64,000 nucleotides of DNA from Aureobasidium sp. EXF-3400 (GCA_024195585.1 SWBL01000269.1:1-64000), one strand, 5' to 3'. Counted from the stretch's first letter, positions 10,590-22,377 are shown. A program made the numbers and translations. The notes: a model not told the origin generated them from the letters alone.

Positions 10590-11715
10590 CCATGACGCTG
10601 AGACAGCGGCCCAGAGACAGGAGGCTGTCAAAGAATGAGTTTTACTTAGCTGGGACCAAGGAGAACAGGTACGGTCACGCAGAAATGCAGTTATACTGGA
10701 AGAGTTGGGACGTGAAGAAAAGAGTTGGTCGACATTCCTGGGCAGCGTCGCGTGGAATCGCGTAAAGTGGGTTGGAGCGGTGGATCATGCCATAGCGAAA
10801 AGTGGACAGGTGACAGAAGGAATTTGCGTTGCTGACCCGAAAACGGGGAGGCTGTTGGAGGTGTGCATTCCCAAAAAGCGCCCGTGTCAACCCGAGCAGT
10901 ATAGCTACCTAGCTTGGCGGCTGCAGAAAGCGCTGTGTGACAAGTCGCATCCGGCGAGACTTGTTTGGGACAGTTTGATGGTCTGTTCACGTTGGGGGGC
11001 CTGTATGACGAGAATCGAGGTGGATTGAGGACAGATAGCCCCCTTTGGTACTCGGAAGCGCGGATGTCAAATTTGGAGGAAGCTATCGAAGGGTGTGATT
11101 CGCATTGGCGTACGGAGAAAGTTCGCTTGCGTCAGAAGTTAGAACAAAGACGCGCGGGTGCAGCGCGCGAGGGAACCAAGGAGCATATGTACAAGTGGCT
11201 ATGTAGAGCAAAGGATCACACTCTCACAGAAATTGCAGATAATAATGTTATGCTTTGTGATGGTCGATAGAATATTGGATTATGGGATAAGAGCTGAAGA
11301 AGGATGTACGGATTGGGTAGTCGCCTGTCGGGCTGTGATTGGCTGGAGAGGTGGTCCAGAAGGCTACGGCTGTCGTTTCCTCACAATAATGAGCGCGACC
11401 TTCACTCGAGACCAAGAAAATGGCGAAGGCCAACGCCTCACACACGGCCGGCAAAATGCTCGCTCAGCGCACAACAGAGTCAAAGTGCCTTGCACTCTAT
11501 ATCCCTTTCCCACTCCTCCCATCATCCGCAACGATTAACCATCACCACCCTTCCATTTCTTGATATACCACCGCCGATACCCAGAAGCTCCCACATTCCC
11601 TAAAGCCCTGCCCACTGGCCCACCACACAAATCCGACGAGACAAAGCCAGCCACACGACCGACCACGGGCGCAATCCAAGTCGTCACCCCCAGTCCATCT
11701 TCCACATCGACCACA
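10590..11715. other. Divergent intergenic region, chitinase / IES4
   Basis: Promoter territory for the chitinase (-) and IES4 (+). ORFs near 10705-11270 are G-rich and do not look like protein. The last ~250 nt before 11716 are C-rich leader. The frame is open from 11560 but contains no upstream ATG, so it is not counted as coding. Confidence 0.6.
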
Positions 11716-12587
11716 ATGGCAACCACACCGTCGCAAAAACCCTCAGCTAGATCCTCTGTCAAGCCCAACAAGACCGTCATCCTTCGATTAGCTCCTCATT
11801 TGCTCAAGAAGTTCAGCCCACTGTCTGAAGAAGCCTCTGAACCATCACCCACCGCTTCTCCGGCACCAGCTTCAACTCCCCTCATCAACGCCCCTGCACC
11901 GGACGCATCTGAGACGAATGGCACTCCTGCCCCCGGCGCCGATGCCGCTGCCACCGACAGCAACTCGCTAGCTCCTCCCCCGGCAGTCAACGGCAAGAAG
12001 AAGGGTGTCCCTGGCCCCAAGCCTGGCACAAAGAGAACTGCTGCTCAGGCTGAGGCAGGCCCAAACGCAAAGCCCAGAGGAAAGCCTGGTCCCAAGAAGA
12101 AGCCTCGTTTGTACGTGACTAGCTAATTCCTACACCTCCTTCTCTTTGTATACTGACACTCAAGTTCAGGGCTGACGGAACCATTGACAGAACTGCCGAT
12201 GGCACAAAGAAGGGACCATTTGGCGGAGTGGCTCCCATTGCTACCCACAAGCTAGGACCCAAGGCCAATACAGGTGCTATCAACGCTGGCCTCCGCGCAC
12301 TGGACAGATCCGGCAAGCCATGCCGTAGATGGGAACGCAAGGGCATTCAACTCAAGAGCATATCTGGCGTTGCATGGACAGTGGGATCATGGGCGGCACC
12401 GCTCAAGGACAACTCATCTTTCAGTGGCGATGTCAAGAGTGAGAGCTCATCAGACAGCCCAGCAGACAACGCTAGGCTGGCGAGTAGTGCACTTCCGAGC
12501 GATAGAAGCATCAGTGGTGGTGCAGCAGCTAAAGCAGACACTGCACTGGAGAGCTCGCCTGCTCCAGCGTTGCCTGTCGAGGCATGA
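11716..12587 (+). CDS. IES4: INO80 chromatin-remodelling complex subunit Ies4
   Basis: Predicted 270-aa nuclear protein. Exon 1 is 11716-12110 and exon 2 is 12170-12587 (59-nt intron). The ATG at 11716 sits in a good CACAATGG context and opens MATTPSQKPS..KTVILRLAPHLLKKF. A Pro/Ala-rich acidic stretch follows, then a basic Pro/Gly/Lys region of AT-hook-like repeats (PGPKPGTK, PRGKPGPKKKPR). The conserved Ies4 block lies at about 150-210, with GPFGGVAPIATHKLGPKANT and KPCRRWERKGIQLKSISGV. The C-terminus is low-complexity Ser/Ala. In yeast Ies4 is a small INO80 subunit phosphorylated in the DNA-damage response; a similar place in the complex is inferred here. Confidence 0.88.
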
Positions 12588-13367
12588 GCAAGTTACGTTC
12601 ACAAATCTGTAAGTAAAAACGATTGTGCAGCATCCCTCCCACGGCTACTAACAGATTGCAGTCTTTTCCTTTTTACAAAACATAAGTTTAATACCCGACA
12701 CGACGATGTACACCGCAAGCATCTTGATAGCAGATCACAAGCATTTGAGCAATGCATCTCCTTTGTTAGCCTGGGGGAAAACTTCGGTATGGCGTTATGA
12801 TGGTCAGAGGATAGCGTGATGGGTTGGCGGTGTAAGCTGGTCGGGGTTCACAAGGAACAGACTGGCGACGGGGCCACGATGAGTTTGGCCAACCACAGAG
12901 ATTTTGATGATACGGTAGCTACGGATACCCTTCTGACATACAGCACAATAAGATTGTATCGAAACCATGGAATTGGTTGTCTGTTGATGGCATGTGATTC
13001 TGATCAGGAGCTCTGACTATTAGGCTTGGCATAACGGCGGGATGGACGGAGCGTCATCGGCAGCGCGGTTGGATTGACAAGCTGCTTCGCTGTTTCCAGC
13101 AAGAAGGACGATTCGATCTATCCATCTTCCCATTTGTCAACTTCCTCGGACACACGGGCGAAAGAGCTGTATCCGGCTTTGTAGATGACTGTGTGATCTC
13201 TCGTGCGTGCAAGAAAAAACAAAACAGTGGACATAATGCCAGGAGGAGCGTCATGATTGCTTGGTCCATGTTTCTACCTTGATCACCTCGACAGCTGCCA
13301 CCTCGACCTTGACGCCGAGCCAGCGCTGCTCGACCTCGACTCTCTCAATACGAACTGCCACACCATT
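12588..13367. other. Intergenic
   Basis: 3' tail of IES4 and promoter of the SPRY-CTLH gene. The frame from 13257 is open into the next gene but starts with TTG, so I treat it as leader. Nothing else recognised. Confidence 0.6.
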
Positions 13368-15667
13368 ATGACTGATCCGTACCCGCATCCTCAATCTTAT
13401 CGTCGCTTGAATCAACCTCTTACCTCGTCGTCATACGCTTCGGTCGCTGCTGGCGCGCAATCCCACTCATCGACCGCTCGCTTCGGCGCCCTCTCGCACC
13501 TCCTACACCCCGAAGACGATCCTCCGACACGTACCAACATGACCTCGACCAAATCCCACAACTCCTGGTCGGGCACACCTTATCTCTCCACCAAGATGCC
13601 CGATCAAGACTCCCCGCCATCGCCTCCACTGTTCATCCGCCCTTCATATCTTCGCAATTCGCGTCATGTCGAGAGACTCGAAACACAACACAACCAAGAA
13701 CTTGCCGAGTTTGACGAGCTGCGACGACATCCTCAATCTGCGACCTCATCTCAAGACCTCTCTGCAAATATCGGCAGTGCCACCATACACAGATCGAGGA
13801 AGGATCTCATTCAAGACTATATCGCTCGCAATCCTCTCAGGACTAATGCCCCGAAGAAGCTTCCCACTTGTTGGAGTGATATAGACAAATGGCCCGGCCT
13901 TGAGCTGTTAGCAGGCGCTACCGAGGTCAAATTCACTGGTTCCACCAAGACCAGCGATGAGGCTGCTGCCATACGCAGTGATCATCCCATGCCGAAAGAG
14001 GTTGGCATATACTATTTTGAAGTCACTGTTTTATCCCGGGGGAAAGAAGGGTATGCTATCTTCATCCCTCTCATATATCACATGCTGATTGCCTATCTTG
14101 CAGTTTGATCGGTATCGGCTTTTCCGGCCCCAAAGCGAGCCTCAATCGCTTGCCAGGATGGGAACCTGAATCATGGGCCTACCACGGTGACGACGGCTTC
14201 AGCTTCTCTTGTACTGCTAGTGGAAAACCCTATGGCCCCAAATTCGCTGCTTGGGACGTCGTAGGCTGTGGTGTCAACTTCGAGACAGGGAGCGCCTTCT
14301 TCACAAAGAACGGTGTCTTCTTAGGTGCGTAGTCTGTCTATCTTTCTGACCTGTTGCTAACGTATTACTCCAGGCGAAGCATTCCACAACGTAAGGGGCG
14401 ATAAGTTGTACCCGTCAGTGGGCATGAAGAAACAAAACGAACATCTTCGAGTGAATTTTGGCAGCGCTCCCTTCGTTTTCGATATTGACTCTATGATGGA
14501 GGTAAATACTTTGCTTCAACTCAACCACAACATTGCTGACCAAGTCCAGAATCAAAGAAATAGAGTAAAAGCAGACATCAACAAGACCTCGGCAGACACA
14601 CTGGAGAGTGCTCGTGATGAGACGATGTTAGTGCAGGAGCTTGTCGCGCAATACCTTGCTCATGATGGCTACGTCGAGACAGCCCGAGCCTTTAACAGAG
14701 AAGTCAGAGATGAACGGAAGCCTCTACACATGGATCCTGATGGCGTCGAGTTGTTCGATCCTTCTCAAGATCTCCACGCTATTAAGCGACAAAGTACGTT
14801 TTCCTTATTGCTATTTTTAGTGTTTACATGCTGACAACCCTCGAGGCATACGTTCTGCCATCCTTGAAGGAGAGATTGACAAGGCATTGAAATTCATTAG
14901 CAGCTACTACCCACATGTTCTAGAGCGGGAAGAAAACAGGGATGTCTACTTCAAGCTTCGTTGTCGCAAGTTTATCGAGATGATCTGCCGAGTAAACGAT
15001 CTCTCGACCCAGGATCCGCCACCGCTCGCACCGAAAGCAGCTGGCAAGCTACCTCAAAATTCGTCAGCCTCGAACGGTAACGCTTTTGACCATCAGATGG
15101 AGCTTGACGATCAACTACACCGAGAATCACGGGCGCCAATAATTCCACCTATGCCTGTCCCATCGCCGTTCAATCCTGGCCTACGCTTTGGTGATGGCGC
15201 GAACGGCGAAGATGGTAGAGATGACACTATGGACACTGCGCCCGATGGTGTACATCTAGTATCGTCAGCTATGGATAGTGAGCAATTACTTGTGGATGCA
15301 CTCGAATTTGGTCAAGAGTTGAAGGCCGAGTTCAGTGACGATCCTCGTCCTGCTGTCAGAAAGGCTCTAGACGACACCTTTGCTTTGATTGCCTATCAAG
15401 ACGCCCGAGAATCTATCGTAGGCGGACTAATGGAAGGCAAAGGTCGAGTGGAGATTGCTGAAGAGGTCAACAGCGCGATACTAGGTACGTTTTACATGCT
15501 TTTTTACCATGTTGAGACTTTGCTGATTAAAGACAGTGTCACTCGGCAAACCATCTTCTGCTGCTCTGGAAAAGGTTGTTGCTCAAGCAGAAGTTCTGGT
15601 AGACATGCTAAGTTCGGATGGCGGAGCCGGCGCATTTGTCAATGTAAGAAGGGATTGCCTACAATAA
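13368..15667 (+). CDS. SPRY-LisH-CTLH-CRA protein (GID1/Vid30/RanBPM family)
   Basis: Predicted 697 aa from five exons: 13368-14050, 14104-14324, 14374-14793, 14846-15484 and 15537-15667; all phases join. The N-terminal ~190 residues are disordered. The SPRY domain lies at about 205-335 (VGIYYFEVTVL, IGIGFSG, GDDGF, VGCGVNFETG, FFTKNGVFLG). LisH lies at about 382-415 (VQELVAQYLAHDGYVETARAF) and CTLH at about 430-495 (AILEGEIDKALKFI, FKLRCRKFIEMI). A CRA-type helical region follows and ends SSDGGAGAFVNVRRDCLQ. In yeast the Gid1/Vid30 member is the scaffold of the GID/CTLH ubiquitin ligase that degrades gluconeogenic enzymes when glucose returns. The start at 13368 is the first ATG in frame. 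A further 3' intron at the GTAAGA near 15647 cannot be ruled out. Confidence 0.88.
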
Positions 15668-16479
15668 CATGCGATTGGAAATGGGAGTATATGCATGCAT
15701 TCGGTTCCATGGGCGCAAATGACGCCACTCACGCATTGGCTGGAGTTTTGAGGGAAGGTGATTTTCTTTTCTGTTCTTTCTTACCGCATGCTTTTGGTCC
15801 TTTTGTACATGTCAGGACATAACACACACAGCTCCAATACAATCAACCAACCAGTTCACAGCATTTCTGGTATGTCATCTCCGTCTCTCGACTTTTCTAT
15901 TACTATCTTCAGAACTATTCCCGTGCTTGAGGATGTCTTGCCCTAGGACTCATATCTTTGGTGAATTCTGGAGGTATACGATATTTGAGCAAATTACAGC
16001 TTACCAGCATAGATGACCACCAGTCACAAGGAAAATTCTGCGACGAGGTCAACGCAGACCAATAGATTTTGGCAGTTCATTCGGCCATGCTGTCGTGAGT
16101 ATACGCCAATTGGTTATCATAAAACTCCCTCAAACGACGAAGAGCCGATTGCAGAAGTCGGATCCATCCCATTGGTATAGCTCTTACACACCAATCATCA
16201 CAAACGCTAATTAACTCAATGCGAGTAATAAAGGCGTGGTATATGGACCATGAAAATGTTTTCTCCGAGTCATCCCTATGAGTCGTCGTCCCTGAGCATG
16301 GTATATAAGAATGTCAAACCTCTGCTCTAACATAACTTTCTTCTTCTCAAGTACAACCGAAAGTATCGAACAGGTCATCTGATATCTACCTTCCGACACC
16401 AATACCAACAACAACATTCAACACTACCAATACTCAACACTCTACACCAACTCCAACTCCAATCAACAACTCCTTCACC
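15668..16479. other. Intergenic; promoter and CAA-rich leader
   Basis: After the GID1-type gene there are no convincing ORFs. A TATATAA sits at 16302-16308, and the last ~120 nt before 16480 are rich in CAA/CCAA, a leader type common in strongly expressed fungal genes. Confidence 0.65.
16302..16308 (+). promoter_or_regulatory. TATA box of the cysteine-rich precursor gene
   Basis: TATATAA 172 nt upstream of the ATG at 16480, followed by a long CAA-rich leader. Confidence 0.5.
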
Positions 16480-17910
16480 ATGAAGACTCAAGCACTCTTC
16501 CTCTCAGCCTTGGGCTTCGGCGCCATGGCTAAAGCCGGGCACCCTGAAGACGAGGGCATGGCGCCCAGCCAAGTATCCTGCGGCGACCACCACGAAGACG
16601 TCAAATGCGGCTGGCAAGCATTGTTTGAATCGCACCCCATGATGGCCGACCGCGATGATAACTACGTCTCCTGCATCCAAGGTTGTCGTCATCGCAACGG
16701 CTTGAACCGCCTGATCTATCACAATGACCGCTATCTCGATATGTCGTTGGAGGAGTTTGATGAGTACCTCAAAGCTGAGGAGTCTGGCTCCAATGCTACA
16801 GTCGCGTCTACTGCTACGGTTACTAAGGTTGCTGCTACGGTTACTGTGGGTGGTCACCCTGCTTCTACTGGATTCAAGACGGTGTTTAGGACTGTGAGCT
16901 CGGCTGCTCAGCCTTCTGATGATGCTTCTGTTGTTGTCGACAAGAGATCGGCTGCCGAGGACCTGCAGACCATGGGTCCAGGTAAGAATCACGATAATCA
17001 CCATTGCAATAACGATTCAGTCCAGAGATGGTGCCGCTACAAGGCCTCATGGCACATTTTTGACAAGACCAAGCACTACAACAGATGCATTCATAAATGC
17101 GCTCTTAAACATAACGGAGACAACTATGGACACTGGGACGACGATCAAGACGATGAAGGTGATGTCTTGGTTACCAAGAGATCAGAGACTGTCGACGAAA
17201 ACACCAACACTGCCACTCTCGCAGGCACAAAGGAACCTGGACCACCTTGGTCCGACGCCACAGAGCCATGTGATTCCCCCTTCTGGCAGACCTACTGCAA
17301 TGCCAATATGGTATACTACCTCGAAAAGAACCACAACGCCTACAACGACTGCATGAAGATGTGCGAGGCACTCCACAAGAACGCCCCTCCCACCCAGAGA
17401 TCGGAAAGCCAGGCTGAGATTCTCACTGCTATGGATGCTAAATTTGTAACTGTGGAGGTGCAGAGTGAAAGAGGTCCTTGTGACAGCGGTACTTGGGCTC
17501 ATACTTGGTGTACTGTCAAGGCTTCGTTGTCTTGGAACTCATGGGAGACTTATAACAAGTGCCTTGATCAGTGTCTCAGAGAACACAGACTTGATGATGT
17601 GGTTGTCAAGAGATCTGAGACTGACACTGCCAACGACACCTCTGACATCGCCGAAGCTTCTGTCTCTATGATCAACACAGAAGGACCAGTCAAGTTTGAA
17701 GGACCAGGCTACGATGGTCACCTCGGTGAGACCAACAACCACGACGACCACCATTGTAATGACTGGCAGGTCCAAGGTAAATGCGGTCTGAAGGCTACAT
17801 TCATGTTCTGGAAACCCAAGAAAACTTACTTCAAGTGTATTGGCGAGTGTGTTCAGGAATACGGTGGTGACAACTGGACTGAGGAAGACTTTGAGTGCGA
17901 TCATGAGTAA
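16480..17910 (+). CDS. Secreted precursor with five four-cysteine modules and Kex2-like sites
   Basis: 476 aa, single exon, family not recognised. Residues 1-19 form a signal peptide (MKTQALFLSALGFGAMAKA). The mature part holds five copies of a module C-x(8,9)-C-x(16,21)-C-x3-C. Its cysteines are at 34/43/65/69, 176/185/203/207, 264/273/291/295, 334/344/361/365 and 426/435/453/457, plus a lone Cys473. The closing motifs are CIQGC, CIHKC, CMKMC, CLDQC and CIGEC, usually preceded by Tyr-Asn/Phe. Modules 2 to 5 are each preceded by a dibasic-type site followed by Ser: KRS at 155 and 233, QRS at 306 and KRS at 377, then acidic Ser/Thr linkers. Two modules begin His-His-Cys-Asn. The layout suggests a polyprotein cut by Kex2 in the late Golgi into small two-disulfide domains. 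No role is assigned; effector, antimicrobial, signalling and wall-associated roles are all open. Confidence 0.9.
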   Translation: MKTQALFLSALGFGAMAKAGHPEDEGMAPSQVSCGDHHEDVKCGWQALFESHPMMADRDDNYVSCIQGCRHRNGLNRLIYHNDRYLDMSLEEFDEYLKAEESGSNATVASTATVTKVAATVTVGGHPASTGFKTVFRTVSSAAQPSDDASVVVDKRSAAEDLQTMGPGKNHDNHHCNNDSVQRWCRYKASWHIFDKTKHYNRCIHKCALKHNGDNYGHWDDDQDDEGDVLVTKRSETVDENTNTATLAGTKEPGPPWSDATEPCDSPFWQTYCNANMVYYLEKNHNAYNDCMKMCEALHKNAPPTQRSESQAEILTAMDAKFVTVEVQSERGPCDSGTWAHTWCTVKASLSWNSWETYNKCLDQCLREHRLDDVVVKRSETDTANDTSDIAEASVSMINTEGPVKFEGPGYDGHLGETNNHDDHHCNDWQVQGKCGLKATFMFWKPKKTYFKCIGECVQEYGGDNWTEEDFECDHE

Positions 17911-18182
17911 GAAAGAGTCGGGGCTTTGGTTTGCTGGTGCTGCTTGGGAATTGCGAGGTGAGAACGAAAAAAGGACAGAAAGGCAGAAAAAAAGGTCAAA
18001 AACAAAAAAATGCGACAAAAAAGTGGAGGACAGAGGGATAGCGAATGAGATTGGTATAGCGGATCAGATTGAGATAGCGATGAGAGACAGACAACAGAGA
18101 TCAGATAGGAATCAAAAGTTTTGCTATTCGAATTACAAAAGCCACTGTGATCAACTTCGTTTGTGATGCATACGTGACTTGC

Positions 18183-19490
18183 CTAGTATGGGTTGAATCT
18201 ATCCTTCTTCTTCTTGTCCTTGCGCTTCTTTTTCTTGTCAATGTCCATGGCGTCTGCTGAGGCCGATGAGGATTGTGCTTCTTGTGCCCATAGACGGACT
18301 TGACCGTCTTCTCCGCAAGTGATGACTCGCTGATTCTGTGATTACGATTAGTCTAGTATACTCACACGGTCTGGAACCGAGACATACATGATTGTCAATG
18401 AGGAAGTCGCGAACGATTTCATCTCCATGAGCTCCGGGGAAGTCCATTGTACCAGCCATGTCGAAGGACCAGCTAGGGTTCAGCGGCACGAGAGTAAGGC
18501 GAGAAGATCTACATGGTCATTAGTAATTGCTTTCTGTTGCCATCGACCACTGTACTTACGACGTGTCTCCAGCAGCGATGTAAGCCGAAGGCGAGTTGGG
18601 GAAAACGTCGATCACGTAGCTGCTCTTCAATTGTTCTCTGATATCTCCAAATGCAGTGACTGGTAGAGTGGCATCCTCGGGATCAGTGGGTTTGCTCAAT
18701 GTGTATACTGAGAGCTGTTCATCTGTGCTGACAGCATAGACTTCCTCGGCGTTGAGGAAACCAGCGCAGTGCACAGCACCATAATGATTCAGCACTTGGA
18801 CCAGAGCATCGTCTTCGTCCGAGATGGTTGTGTCGAATAACGACACCAAGCCATCAGTAGATCCTGAAAGTAGAGTGTTTTGTTGTGTTGGGTGGAAGGC
18901 GACTTGAGTAACTGTGTCAGTATGACTCTCGGTGTATGCCTGCAATGGCTTGGAGGCGTTCCTTGTGTCCCTAGAAAGCTTTTAATGAGATATTCCCGTC
19001 GTACCAAGACATGTAAACCTACCACAAGAGCACGCTGACATCGCCCAGACCTTCCTTGGTGCTTTCGGTACCAGCGGCAATAAACGTATCACGGCAAGCC
19101 AACGCAGAAATGCCAGCTCCGCGAGCTAAAAGTAGCAGTCATCAGAACAAGATCCATCACAAATCTCTAGGCAGCAACACGAGAACGAGGGAGAAACCTA
19201 CGATCAGCCATCTGCACTCCAGCAGATTTTGCCCTCTCGTCCCAGCATCTGACTGTACCGTCTCTGCCTGCCGTTACCAACCCCTTACTATCCGAAGTTG
19301 CTTTTAAACATGTGATGCCCTGGTGTGCCTTGGCTACCGCATGCACAAGCGAGAGGTCGGTGGGATCAAAGTAGCGGAGTGAATCATCGGATGAGATAGC
19401 AGCACACAATGTTGTCGTGCGAGCAAGTGAGTAGATATATGTATCGTTAGGCAACAAGAGCCCTGAGGAGGCGAGTTGTTTCGCAGTCAT
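18183..19490 (-). CDS. WD40-repeat protein, WDR89-like
   Basis: Predicted 358-aa beta-propeller. Five exons: 19490-19202, 19125-19023, 18970-18560, 18508-18388 and 18335-18183, all in phase. Several WD-like repeats are visible: GITCLKATSDSKGLVTAGRD..VRCWD, a middle repeat VTQVAFHPTQQNTLLSGSTD..VSLFD, and a last repeat NQRVITCGEDGQVRLWA. The C-terminus is strongly basic (KKKKRKDKKKK), suggesting nuclear or nucleolar localisation. The start at 19490 (MTAKQLASSGLLL) is preferred over an upstream in-frame start because the extension is AT-rich and not protein-like. Molecular role is unknown; WDR89 relatives are poorly characterised. Confidence 0.87.
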
Positions 19491-20222
19491 TTTTGTTGGG
19501 TTTTTGACGTTCTTGTGATATAGATTAATAAATTCAATTTTTGCTTTGGAGATGATGGAGGTTGTTGTCAAAAGTCTTGGGACTGATGGAAGCGACGATT
19601 CTGTTCGTTCCTTCCTCCAACAAAGACACTCTCGAGCGACAGACGCGATCCGTCTTCATCAAATCTCCATCTCATGATCCTCGGTTTGGACAGTATCCTA
19701 ACTTGATCCTACACTCTCTGGAATGGCAGGCAGCGACGATGGTGTTGCAGTCCCGCCTCATGCCATTGCCGAGAACGAGGATGACAAACGCGGCAACCAC
19801 TGCCGCCAGCCGGTGATATCCTGATGACTCTAGCAATGATCTTGCCAGGCAGCAGTCGCAGTAAGAACAACCCATGGTATGCATCGTGGTAGTTGGAGAA
19901 ATCGCCAGAACACTCTAGGGTGGTCTATGCGTGTACCCCCGGAGGAGACTCCAGAATGAGTCACTGCCTTGCGTGCTATCTCGCGACGTGAGCAGAGTGG
20001 TTTCCACGGGTTTTTGCGGCCTAAAATTCTTCAAGCTTCCATGCGAGTGGCGATCAGCGACTTCGGGGATGACTGTTCGACACTCGATAGATATATGGAC
20101 AGATATAAAGCGTAAGGTAGTAATCATGGGCCGACCTAACCCTTCTCCTAAAGTCCTTCTCTTCTCTTCTTATTTCCTTCTTCTCCTTGATCCATACTTC
20201 TTACCTCAAATACATTTTAAAT
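19491..20222. other. Divergent intergenic region
   Basis: Between the WDR89-like gene (-) and the small ORF at 20223 (+). A TATAAA lies at 20104-20109 and a C/T-rich leader at about 20140-20215. Short ORFs elsewhere appear spurious. Confidence 0.55.
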
Positions 20223-20546
20223 ATGGGAAAGCTACACAACAGACGTCGAACCAGACTGAGGCCAAACAAGAAGTCTCGTCAACAAGCCATCGATATCCCA
20301 TCGCCTTCATCTTCACCTATGTCTGTCCAGGCTACAGTCAACGACGACATGAGTTTTTACAATCAACAATCTCAGCTCCATCTGTCTGCCCACAGCGATA
20401 GATCAAATAATATAGGCGAGCAATATCAAATTCGCCACACTCAATACTATGGTGCTGAAGAAGGAGATGAGTCTGGAGACCTCTGCCCTCTGATGCTTCA
20501 GGTGGTCTTGGATCTGTTTGATGGGGTTGATTACGAAGATCCATGA
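20223..20546 (+). CDS. Small orphan protein, basic N-terminus and acidic C-terminus
   Basis: 107 aa, not recognised. The ATG at 20223 follows a pyrimidine-rich leader, and a TATAAA lies ~115 nt upstream, which favours a real transcript. Residues 1-20 are very basic (MGKLHNRRRTRLRPNKKSR), the middle is Ser/Gln-rich, and the end is acidic with a hydrophobic patch (LCPLMLQVVLDLFDGVD). No signal peptide or transmembrane segment. The basic start could be a nuclear localisation signal. A short unspliced ORF can be chance, so confidence is moderate. Confidence 0.5.
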   Translation: MGKLHNRRRTRLRPNKKSRQQAIDIPSPSSSPMSVQATVNDDMSFYNQQSQLHLSAHSDRSNNIGEQYQIRHTQYYGAEEGDESGDLCPLMLQVVLDLFDGVDYEDP

Positions 20547-22377
20547 AGAATCTATGGATATGAGTATAGAATCTCGGTACCTATCCTCCCGCTCCGATTC
20601 ATGGATGATATTCAAACGACAACGCGTGGAAAGGCTATGCGGCTGAAGCATAGCCAGGCCCGCAATCAGCAAGGCGTCACTGTCACGTCGCAAAGACAAT
20701 GCAGACGTACATGCTAAACAAGAGCCACGTTCCGACTTTGAAGCCTGTCATCTGGAAGGCTCTACAAAGAAGAAAGCTCAACATCATCGACGATAGTGGA
20801 CAAGGGTGTCCAAGCCAGGGTGCTACCCTCGTCACAGGCTGATGGCCAAATCCACCACTATTGCAGATGCCATCTCGACCGTCCGTCGATACAACCAATG
20901 GAGGAGAGATTCAGTCAATAACGACAGTCTCTGAAAGAAGTCACGACTTTGCTTTGGCGCAAACGGTACTTTGACGATATCATATGACTTATGAAGCATG
21001 ATCCCTGTTTTCTTCGCATTTCTTAGCTAGATATCACACTACATACAATGGTCTAATGGAATTCATTCGTTAGGCAGTCGGATCCTCTCCATACCGCTAT
21101 AATTCGTGAACGACTGCAAGATATCGTGGAGAGAGAGGGTTTTTGCGACGTAACCAACTAAAGGTGCTGAATACACGTCGCTCATCGTTATCATTTTGCC
21201 ACTGTGTTGACCAAGTCACACAAATGTATTAGCTGTCACTCGATATAGTCTGCTGGCCAATGTCTTTACTCTTGAAAGCACTCTATGTTTAGGGGTTACG
21301 AAGCTGTTTCGGACGGGCAGCCGCAGAGTCAAGAGTGACAAATGGCACAATCATAGGCTTCAATCACATGACCATCAACACACAAATCTCGAAGCACAAG
21401 TGCAAGAAGATGGTTCTTGTTGTCCAGGTAAACAGATCAAGACTCAAATGGCAAGACGGATATGGTCAGTAAACACGACAGACGCAAAGTCACAAGCAGA
21501 GCCTACTCGTGCCGTCCAAGTGTAACAGTAGCAAAGAGCAGGTCGAGGCTAGAGTTTCCGGAGCACCTGGATGGGCACATGCTTATCTTTGGGCAGGCTT
21601 ATCTCCTCCAAGCTCCGGTGTACTCTGCTGGTGACAGCATCAGGGTAACTGGCGCGTAAACCGTCGATAGCGGCGACTCAGTGGCTCATCATACCGAGGG
21701 TGATGGATAACAATCAAAGATAAAGTAAAAAGCAGAAAGGAGAGGAGTCATCGGTGCCTGGGTGTGGTTGCGGTCGTGACCAAAAGACGTGATCTTGTGC
21801 CAAAAGAGCGGGTCGCCGCAACGATCGGCGCGCTCTAATGGCGGGCTTCAAACTGCTTTGGCGAGTTGGATAGCCTCCTACTTTCCCTACAACACGTCTA
21901 TCTTGTGAATATCCTCTATTATACTTGTCGCCTCGCCGCTTGCTGCCTCTTCCATCCTTTCATTCCGTGTCCAGCCCTTGTCTATAACGAGTACCCCATC
22001 CCGAGGAGTCACAACCCAGCACCGTCCGAGACAGGCTTCTCTGCCGACTGACTCGATCGCCATCTGACCCAGCATACTCTCGTCGTCGTTTCTGCCCGAT
22101 TCGCTTCTGTTATCACTTCGTAGCTCCTGTCCTCGATTGCTGTCGTCGTAGATCTTTTGTCGAGCCAGTGCCGAGCCTTCGAACCCCGTATTCCCTTTCG
22201 TCGAACAGCCCAAGCCGCCAGACTTTGCCCCTCCGTCGAACGTCCAACACCGCATAACGCAACTCTTCCTGCAGCCATCACTCGAGCCCTCGACCTTGAA
22301 TCACACAGATGCATCGCTAGCATCCCTGCTCAAGGCCATTCAGTCCCCCAAACACTGCCCTGCCGAGCTACTTCAAT
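20547..22377. other. Long intergenic region upstream of ATG1
   Basis: 1.8 kb without a credible gene. The part up to ~21850 has mixed composition and short ORFs only. From ~21860 the plus strand is C/T-rich, a likely long 5' leader and promoter of ATG1. No repeats or RNA genes recognised. Confidence 0.6.

Noticed and set aside
10530..10631. Longer chitinase start
   Set aside because: It would place 34 residues before the signal peptide and overlap the TATA box.
13257..13367. N-terminal extension of the SPRY-CTLH protein
   Set aside because: Starts with TTG, not ATG; the first ATG in frame is 13368.
16480..17910. Dikaritin-type RiPP precursor call for the cysteine-rich protein
   Set aside because: Dikaritin cores are short repeated peptides with a Tyr, and a UstY-like oxidase gene lies nearby. 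Here cores are ~40-residue Cys modules and no such enzyme gene is in the window.
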